A stretch of 64,000 nucleotides of DNA from Sorex araneus (taxonomy: Eukaryota > Chordata > Mammalia > Eulipotyphla > Soricidae): NCBI RefSeq assembly GCF_027595985.1, contig NC_073307.1, positions 121,747,678-121,811,677 of the forward strand, given 5' to 3'. The notes beneath the pieces are model-generated. The model was not told where the DNA came from. It ran no database searches and was given only the letters and a program-made list of their open reading frames with translations. The first letter of the stretch is position 1. Each line of letters begins with the position of its first letter. Both the position numbers and the translations under genes were made by a program. Positions 57,320-64,000 of the stretch are shown here, in pieces.

Positions 57320-57480
57320 TCTTGGGGGGTGGGGCAGTGGTCACACCCAGTGGTACTTAGGGGCTACTGCTGACTCTGTGTTGAAGAGTGAGCCCTGGCA
57401 GTGCTCAGGGACTAGATGCAGTGTTGCAGGGATTGGATACAGGTAAGGCAAGTGCAATCTCTGTACAATCTCTCTGTCTC
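57320..57480 (-). mobile_element. SOR1-type SINE, decayed
   Basis: GTCACACCCAGTGGTACTTA ... GGCAGTGCTCAGGGACTAGA. Confidence 0.6.
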
Positions 57481-57510
57481 AGAATTCAGATTTATTATCT
57501 CTTATTTACT

Positions 57511-57685
57511 TTTTTTTTTGGCTTTTTAGGTCACACCTGGTGATGTACATGGGTTACTCCTGGCTCATACACTCAGGAATTACTCCTGGCAGTGCTTGGG
57601 GGACCATGTGGGATGCTGGGAATCAAACCCAGGTCAGCCGCGTGCAAGGCAAACGCCCTACCTGCTGTGCTATTGCTCCAGCCCC
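57511..57685 (-). mobile_element. SOR1-type SINE with short target duplication
   Basis: TAGGTCACACCTGGTGATGT ... GCTATTGCTCCAGCCCC. TTATTTACT at 57502 and 57687. Confidence 0.92.
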
Positions 57686-57695
57686 ATTATTTACT

Positions 57696-58657
57696 ATTTT
57701 TTTATGAGGCCAAGAGACATGAGCTGGAATGCTGGGCTGTGATCTATCCAGTATAGAGAGACAAATGGCTGACAGTGAGATTTTGGTGACAATAACACCC
57801 CTAGAAATCTACTGTGTGCATTTAGATGAGAAATTTTTGTTGTCTTTACCTCTGAGTCAGAGTGGGGACAGACTTGGAAACTGTAAAGTTGCAAAGGATT
57901 TTGTGCTTAGAGAACACCTATATTTGGTTTAAAGTTGTCATTGTGAAATTCTTAATAACCTGTAAGGAATCTACAAATGATGTAATCATCTTTGCATTCA
58001 GATTGCAACTTTTGCTGTTGCTATTCAATGCATTTCAGGTCAATCATGTGGATAGTTTGCTGATCTCCAGGCCCTTACCCCACTAGGTAGGATTATTGCA
58101 AAGATCACCTAAAATTTAGTGAAATCTAAGGCAGTCAGGACTTCCTTAGATAAATGGCCTACTCTCTGGAAAATTTTTATTCTTCCTGGATAACATGGAT
58201 CTTTGTTCTGCAGGTACAGCAGCATTTATCCAGTTAGCTTAGCCAGACCCAGAAACCTAACCACTCACCTCTTTTATCATCTCTGCCCCTGTCTCATAAA
58301 GACCTGCTGAGTCCCCATGGAGAAGAGAGTCCCACCTCTATAACCAGCATCCATCACTTTATGGCTCCGTCTTCCTGATACAGCATTTTCTCTCAAGGTT
58401 CACATAGAGAGTCTCTGCTCTGACCACAGTATCTTCTCTTCCTTTCCTGGGGCCACCAGAGAACTTCTGACCTCCACACCTTTGTATTCTATTCTAGCAT
58501 ACTGCCTTACAATCACCAGCCAATGCTTCCTTATCCTTCAAGTTCTAGCTCTGGCTCCATTTCCTCTATAAAGGTTTTCCAACAACTTGTCTTTTCTGCA
58601 AACATAGTTACATGGTTCTCCAAGGTGGAGACAGAGTCCTGTTTATTTTCTCACCAA
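57696..58657. other. Unassigned sequence
   Basis: No feature recognised. Confidence 0.3.
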
Positions 58658-58764
58658 AACACACACACAATGGTAGTCAGTAAGTAATTCCCAAGTCACA
58701 CACCCAATGGTAGTCAGTAAGTAATTTCCAAGCCACACACCCAATGGTAGTCAGTAAGTAATTT
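58658..58764. repeat. 37-bp tandem repeat, three copies
   Basis: The unit contains CAATGGTAGTCAGTAAGTAA, starting at 58668, 58705 and 58742. Nearly identical copies. Confidence 0.95.
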
Positions 58765-59590
58765 CTCGCACCTTGCTCCTAACGTATGGAACAAAGACAG
58801 GAAAATCATTTCCTGGTGAGAGGGGGCCTATACTCCCAGGCCCAGTTTGTCTGCTGTGGGAGATGAGTCACTGAAGGCCTTGTCAAACCTGTTTCCTGAG
58901 ATGAAACCGGGCTCATACCTGCTCCCAGTGCCTGAGGGACAGCAGGTCTCACTGGAAGATGCAGGAGTTAATATTCAGGGATGGTAGTTAACTTTTCCAA
59001 CAAGAGAAGAAAGTGTGGGAAGACTAAGTGAAGAATACTGGCTTTGGAAAGAGGTGTTGACTGTTTTCTGAGTGATCAGAGTTTGAGCATCAAAAACTAT
59101 AGGCAGAACATCTACCAGAAAGAGGAGAGATTGGGTGGAACCCAAACCAAATGGGAAGTGGTGATGGGAATTGGGAATAATTATGCTAGAAAATAAAAGC
59201 TTGAGAGAGAGTGGGCCATGTCTTTAAAGCAGTCAAGACTCTGGGGTGAACTAACAGTTGTGGACTTTTTGTTTTGTGCGGTATCTCAGGACCAAAGCTG
59301 AACCACTACAGGGAAGTTACAGGGAAGCAAACTGTGGTTCAGGCTGGATTACCAAGTACACAAGTGTCACCAGATGAAAAGAAAACTTAGTGAGTTTTTC
59401 CACATTAGGTATGCCAGTGCAAATGTCCCCATGGGTCCCCCAAATTCAGATCCTCAATTCTCTTTCTCTGTACAGCTCCATCACCCCATTTTTCAAAGCA
59501 ATTTCTAAAACCCCCATTTTTTGATCCTTCAGCCTCACATTTTATGACTCTGTAATTGCACCAATCATTCTCCTTGTTCTTGTCCCAATG
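58765..59590. other. Unassigned sequence
   Basis: No feature recognised. Confidence 0.3.
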
Positions 59591-59838
59591 CACTGTAGCA
59601 CTGTTGTCCCGTTGTTCATCGATTTGCTCAAGCGGGCACCAGTAACGTCTCCATTGTGAAACTAGTTGTTACTCTTTTTTGGCATATTGAATATATCACG
59701 AGTAGCTTGCCAGGCTCTGCCATGTGGGCTGGATACTCTCAATAGCTTGCTGGGCTCTCCGAGAGGGACAAAGGAATCAAACCCGGGTCGGCCATGTGCA
59801 AGGCAACCGCCCTACCTGCTGTACTATCACTCCAGCCC
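59591..59838 (-). mobile_element. RTE-tailed SINE, full length
   Basis: Minus strand: GGGCTGGAGTGATAGTACAG head, GATATATTCAATATGCC core, GGAGACGTTACTGGTGCCCG tail and (CAGTGCTA)n. Confidence 0.92.
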
Positions 59839-61082
59839 AATAGCTTTTACAATTTTCTCATATCAATACTTCACCTAGAGACTTGACTCCCACCAGCAGG
59901 TCTACATGGTGAGAGAGTGAGAGTCTTAACATACAAATGCGGATCTGTTTCGTTCCTGTTCAAAATCCACCAGAAGATTCCTAGTCTCCTTGTAAAGTGG
60001 CTGAATTCCTCTTCATGACATTCCAGACTTTTCAGGGTTTAATGGGCAGCTTCTTCCCTTGTCCTTCACCTTGCATGTATACCCTAGGCCCCAGGCCCCA
60101 CCACACTCACTCCTGATTCTAAACTTTCGCATCTATTGTTCCTGTTCTTCAAGAAGACTCTCAGCCCTACCTCTAACCAACCCAATCAATACACTCCACA
60201 AGCTCTCTACTATTCATCTATTAGGTTCAGGTTTAATACCATTTCCCAGAAAGCATTACCTGGCTCTCTAAATCCTTATAAGATCATGCCTTATATCCCT
60301 TTAGCATCCTATCACTAGCTCATGGCATGCCATATTGTGTATATCTATGTAATTGCCTGTACTCCTCCTTCACCCACGCCAAACCAGAGGGCAGAGATCA
60401 TGTTCAATTTGTTCATTCTACATTTTTATTGTCTGATTTCTGACACTTATGCTCACTAACATTTATTGAATAAATGATCATTCTTATTTGCAAAGAGACT
60501 ATAGAAAAGACCCCTGCTATGGCCCCTTTTCACCTCTGTGGCGATCATTCTATAAGACACACCCATTTCTTCCTCTAAAATGATATGTTATTGTGCACAA
60601 TAGAATTTTCCAATATTCACTTCTGGCTTCAAACAGCAACCTGCTCTAGGCTGTAATGCAAGGGGCAGGGGGAGGCTCCGTGGGGATTCGGTGTAAATGG
60701 TGTTTGTTTGTATAATCTGATTACAGAAGATTTACTAGTGAATGATTTGGTTTCCATAGCACCAAGCTCATTCTAGATACTTATGAGAGAGTTATTTATT
60801 TCTTGCAAGGAACAATCCAGACATCCTGCTTCCTTGGCACCATTAGAAGCCAATAAAATAAACCTTGACCTTCACATCACACCTTAGACAAAAATAAAAT
60901 AGATCATCAATATAAATGTAAAATGTTCAACTGAAAAGCTTTTAGGAAAAAACACAAGAGGAATTCTTTATGACCTAATATTTGGAGAAGAGTTCTTACA
61001 TATGGCACCAAAACTATACCTGTTTGGTTTTATTTTTTTCTAAAGCAAAAGTCTGATCCATTCTAGAAATATTTCTAGATTG
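59839..61082. other. Unassigned sequence
   Basis: No feature recognised. Confidence 0.3.
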
Positions 61083-61250
61083 CGGGTCAGAGTGCTAGTA
61101 CAGTGGGTAGGGTACTTGCTTTGCACACAATCGACCTGAGCTCAATCCCTGGCACCCCATATTGTTCCTGAGCACTGCCAGAAATAATTCCTGACTTCAG
61201 GGCCAAAAGCAACCCCTGAGCACATACCCACAAGCCCCTCAACAAAAGAA
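61083..61250 (+). mobile_element. SOR1-type SINE, decayed
   Basis: GGTCAGAGTGCTAGTACAGT ... CCTGAGCACTGCCAGAAATA. Confidence 0.7.
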
Positions 61251-62064
61251 ATCTGTCTCCGTTGTATCAATTTTTTTAATTAAGTATATATGTGTGATAT
61301 GAGTCATTAATCTGATCCCTAGGAATTTATTTCAGATAATTGGAAAAAGTTCAGAGGAAATATTTATAGACCTCCTTTTCATTTAAAATATTCATTAACA
61401 CACTTACATATAAATCTCTTGAGGGCGGAAGGTTATTAGCAGGTTTATTTGTAGAAGCTTCAAACATGAAACAATTCAAGCATCAATCAAGAAGAAATAT
61501 ACAAATTCTGGAACATTCTTACCATGGATGACCACCCAGTGATATATTGCTAGAAACAATTTGGAATATCTGAAGGATAATATGGTGAGTGAAAAAAATC
61601 TGGAGAGGTTATATACTGCAATATTTCACTTATAAAACATTCTCAAATTGACAGATAGTCATTGAGAAAAGTGTGACTGCTGGAAACTTTTATAAAGAGT
61701 AGGAGGGTGAAATTATAAAGGAGCATCACTAAACAGCTGCCCTGGATAAAGACAGTGCTGAATACTGATGGCAGCAATGGTTATACCAATGACACACCTA
61801 GAAAATACAAAAGCAGTGAGTGCCTGCAGAGACTGGAGATTGCCCGTTGGAGGCATGTGGAAAGAATGTCAGTGCTGGTAACTGGGTGATCTGTATGTGC
61901 AGCCCCTCAAAATTATTTTTCATTTTCTTCTAAGTCTATAATTATCTCTAAGCAAAAACTTTAATAATGGACTAACAACGAGGAAATGGAGATACACCTC
62001 ACCTTTACTAAACAACCCGGCTTGTGCATTTACTTTGTTTATTTGATCCATTTGTTTCTTTTGT
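61251..62064. other. Unassigned sequence, possibly an old L1 relic
   Basis: 61290-61650 has L1-like phrases (CCCTAGGAATTTATTTCAGA, ACCATGGATGACCACCCAGT) but is heavily diverged. No gene recognised. Confidence 0.35.
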
Positions 62065-62222
62065 TTGAGGCCCACACTTGATGATGCTCAGGGTTTACTC
62101 CTGGCTCTGTGCTCAGGAATCACTCCTGGCAGTGTTTGGAGGACATTATGTGGTCACAGGACTCAAACCCAGGTCAGTGATGTGCAAGACAAACATCCTA
62201 CCTGCTGTACTATTTATCTGAT
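62065..62222 (-). mobile_element. SOR1-type SINE, decayed
   Basis: GAGGCCCACACTTGATGATG ... AGACAAACATCCTACCTGCT. Confidence 0.7.
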
Positions 62223-62780
62223 CCTGAGTACATTTATTTAATGCCCTCTGAAAACTGCACATTATTCCTGAGCAAACAAAAGGTAAACAATGGATTAATG
62301 TCTTTTTGATATTTATATCTTAGCTCAGGAACTTCAAAGAATTTATCCAAGATTGCACTGCTGGTGAGTAATAAAATTGTGTTAAAATCTGTCCTTAAAA
62401 CCAAATCTGTATTTAGAATTTTGAAAGTAACATGGATTCGCTTTCTGTTTGTGCTATTGATTTTGTCACTTAAAATTATTTAAAAAGCGATTGTGTGCTA
62501 AAAAATCATCTGCAAAGGTGGGGAGTTCTTATTGAAATTCTCCAGAGTATTTTTGCTGTTATGGCTAACTCATTGAGATCTCTCTCCCTCCCTATCTCTC
62601 CCTGTCTCCCACTCTTTTTGTCTCTGTCTCTTTATTTCTTGCTCTCCCTCACGCTCTCTCTCTCTCTCACTCTCTCTCTTATACACACACTCACACCTCT
62701 GTTTTGAGGTTGCAGAACCAGGATGCAAATCTAGCTCTTGATGACCTCAACGCCCTCCTCTCAGCATTTGAGTGAAACTG
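62223..62780. other. Unassigned sequence with a pyrimidine run
   Basis: 62578-62683 is rich in CTCTCT/CTCC and low in complexity. Otherwise nothing recognised. Confidence 0.4.
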
Positions 62781-62791
62781 ATTCACCCAAC

Positions 62792-62973
62792 CCCCTCTCG
62801 GAGAGCCCAGCAAGCTACCGAGAGTATCGAGCCCACTCGTCAGAGCCTGGCAAGCTACCCGTGCATATTGGATATGCCAAAAACAGTAACAATAAGTCTC
62901 TCAGTGAGAGACGTTACTGGTGCCCCCCTCGAACAAATCGATGAGCAACGGGATGACAGTGACAGTGACAGTA
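62792..62973 (+). mobile_element. RTE-tailed SINE, 5'-truncated, with target duplication
   Basis: Starts in the core (CCCTCTCGGAGAGCC), then GATATGCCAAAAACAG, GAGAGACGTTACTGGTGCCC and (CAGTGA)n. ATTCACCCAAC at 62781 and 62974. The tail reads RRYWCPP in one frame and PLEQIDEQRDDSDSDS in the next, as in the RTE C-terminus. Confidence 0.93.
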
Positions 62974-63327
62974 ATTCACCCAACAGCCCCAGGAATAGGA
63001 CCACTCTCCAGACTCTAATCCTCAACTGAGTGACCACCTGCCTCTGCTCCTGATGGCAGACTGGAAGGTTCGAATCCACTCTCATCTTGGTCCCCGGGTG
63101 TCCTGTGCTTTAGCCCCAGGAGCACCTGCACCTGAAGTCCACTGACCCTGTCATGGCCAGCCTCTTTATTTGCTTTCATAAGGGACCATGAATTGACCAT
63201 TCATTCCAAGAAGAACCCCAAGTCTTTGGTGTTTGAGCTGCTACTTATTTCCATCAGAGAATGAGTGAACAATTAATTCTATTTTCAGGCACAGGGCTTT
63301 TATCCAGGACAGGGCTTATATCCAGCC

Positions 63328-63505
63328 AAGTCTTCCTTCCTTCCTTCCTTCCTTCCTTCCTTCCTTCCTTCCTTCCTTCCTTCCTTCCTTCCTTCCTGCC
63401 TGCCTGCCTTCCTTCCTGCCTTCCTTCCTGCCTTCCTCCCTGCCTTCCTCCCTGCCTTCCTCCCTTCCTTCCTTTCTCTCTTCCTCTTTTCCTCTCTTTC
63501 CTTCC
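63328..63505. repeat. (CCTT)n / (CCTGCCTT)n microsatellite
   Basis: CTTC tetranucleotide array with CCTG and CCTCC variants towards the right. Frames across it are artefacts. Confidence 0.97.
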
Positions 63506-63675
63506 CTTTTAAGCTCTGAAGCAGTATACATTGTGAAAAAGAAGTTGGAATTTAAAAATATCTTTGTTTCTGTCTGGTTCTTTATGTGAAACTTTGAACG
63601 GTCTTAACTGTAAAATGGGTTATTACAGATGGAAATAAGTTTCCACCAAATGTTTTTAAAAGTTAAGCATGTATG

Positions 63676-63845
63676 GGGTTGGAGCGATAGCACAGCAGGT
63701 AGGGCGTTTGCCTTGCATGGGGCCGATCTGGGTTCCCAGCATCCCATATGGTCCCCTGAGCACCACCAGGAGTAATTCCTGAGTGCATGAGCCAGGAGTA
63801 ACCCCTGTGCATCGCCGGGTGTGGCCCAAAAAACAAACAAACAAA
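63676..63845 (+). mobile_element. SOR1-type SINE, young
   Basis: GGAGCGATAGCACAGCAGGT ... CATCGCCGGGTGTGGCCC. AAAAGTTAAGCATGTATG at 63658 and 63846. Confidence 0.95.
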
Positions 63846-63879
63846 AAAAGTTAAGCATGTATGTATTTAAAAGTGTCTA

Positions 63880-64000
63880 TGGTGATGCCAGGAAGGTAGC
63901 TCAGAAGAATTGCATATAGGTCTGGCATGTGGAGGTCCCAAGTTCAATCTCCTGTCTCTCATGGTCCCCTAAGCACCACTTCCAAGCTCTGCTTAGGAGG
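63880..64000 (+). mobile_element. Decayed SINE, cut by window end
   Basis: GGAAGGTAGCTCAGAAGAAT ... CATGGTCCCCTAAGCACCAC. SOR1-like order but low identity. Confidence 0.5.

Noticed and set aside
58658..58764. Tandem repeat as a CRISPR-like array
   Set aside because: Units are contiguous with no distinct spacers, and the genome is mammalian.
63261..63531. Frames of repeated LPSF or KEGR
   Set aside because: Translation of the (CCTT)n array.

Overview
This window is mammalian nuclear DNA from a shrew (Soricidae, most likely Sorex). The sign is the very high density of one SINE family: a tRNA-like head beginning GGGGCTGGAGCGATAGCACA and a tail near GGGTGTGACCCAAAAA, which I recognise as the shrew SOR1-type SINE. 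With it are shrew-type L1 3' ends, RTE (BovB/nematode-like) retrotransposon sequence, and one Mas-related GPCR gene of the MRGPRX type. Nothing bacterial, viral or CRISPR-like was seen. Repeat names rest on recognition, not on a database search.

Layout. 1-1220 is a near-perfect copy of 39470-40688; the only difference I see is one G in a homopolymer. 2-8.8 kb holds L1 3' fragments and SINEs. 8.81-10.74 kb is a 5'-truncated, frameshifted RTE reverse transcriptase on the minus strand, resembling strongylid-nematode RTE proteins. 11-23.5 kb is SINEs, old and young L1 pieces, and the first of two copies of a ~650-bp composite retroposon. 24.2-31.5 kb is the MRGPRX locus on the minus strand: an intact seven-transmembrane coding exon (24220-25225), several possible 5' exons, and the remains of a second tandem copy whose coding exon is lost. 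31.5-38.9 kb is SINE pairs, a long purine microsatellite and more L1. 38.97-40.93 kb holds four same-orientation CTCF-like motifs around the duplicated segment. 41-64 kb is SINE- and L1-rich intergenic DNA with a perfect 43-bp palindrome at 51.0 kb.

Most notable. (1) The usual MRGPRX start codon (Met of 'MDPT') is GTG here, and the same position is GTG in the relic second copy. Four upstream splice-donor candidates (two homologous pairs) all end in the phase that would put an in-frame ATG onto the coding exon, so the start may have moved to an upstream exon. (2) The RTE 3' end, including its last codons, is the tail of a chimeric SINE with a SOR1 head and of the ~650-bp composite, so RTE may mobilise both. 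(3) Three L1 insertions show twin-priming inversions, and several L1-tailed inserts have unexplained 5' bodies or double poly(A) tracts.

Only one protein-coding host gene can be supported. The other open reading frames are chance frames, microsatellite frames or transposon pieces.
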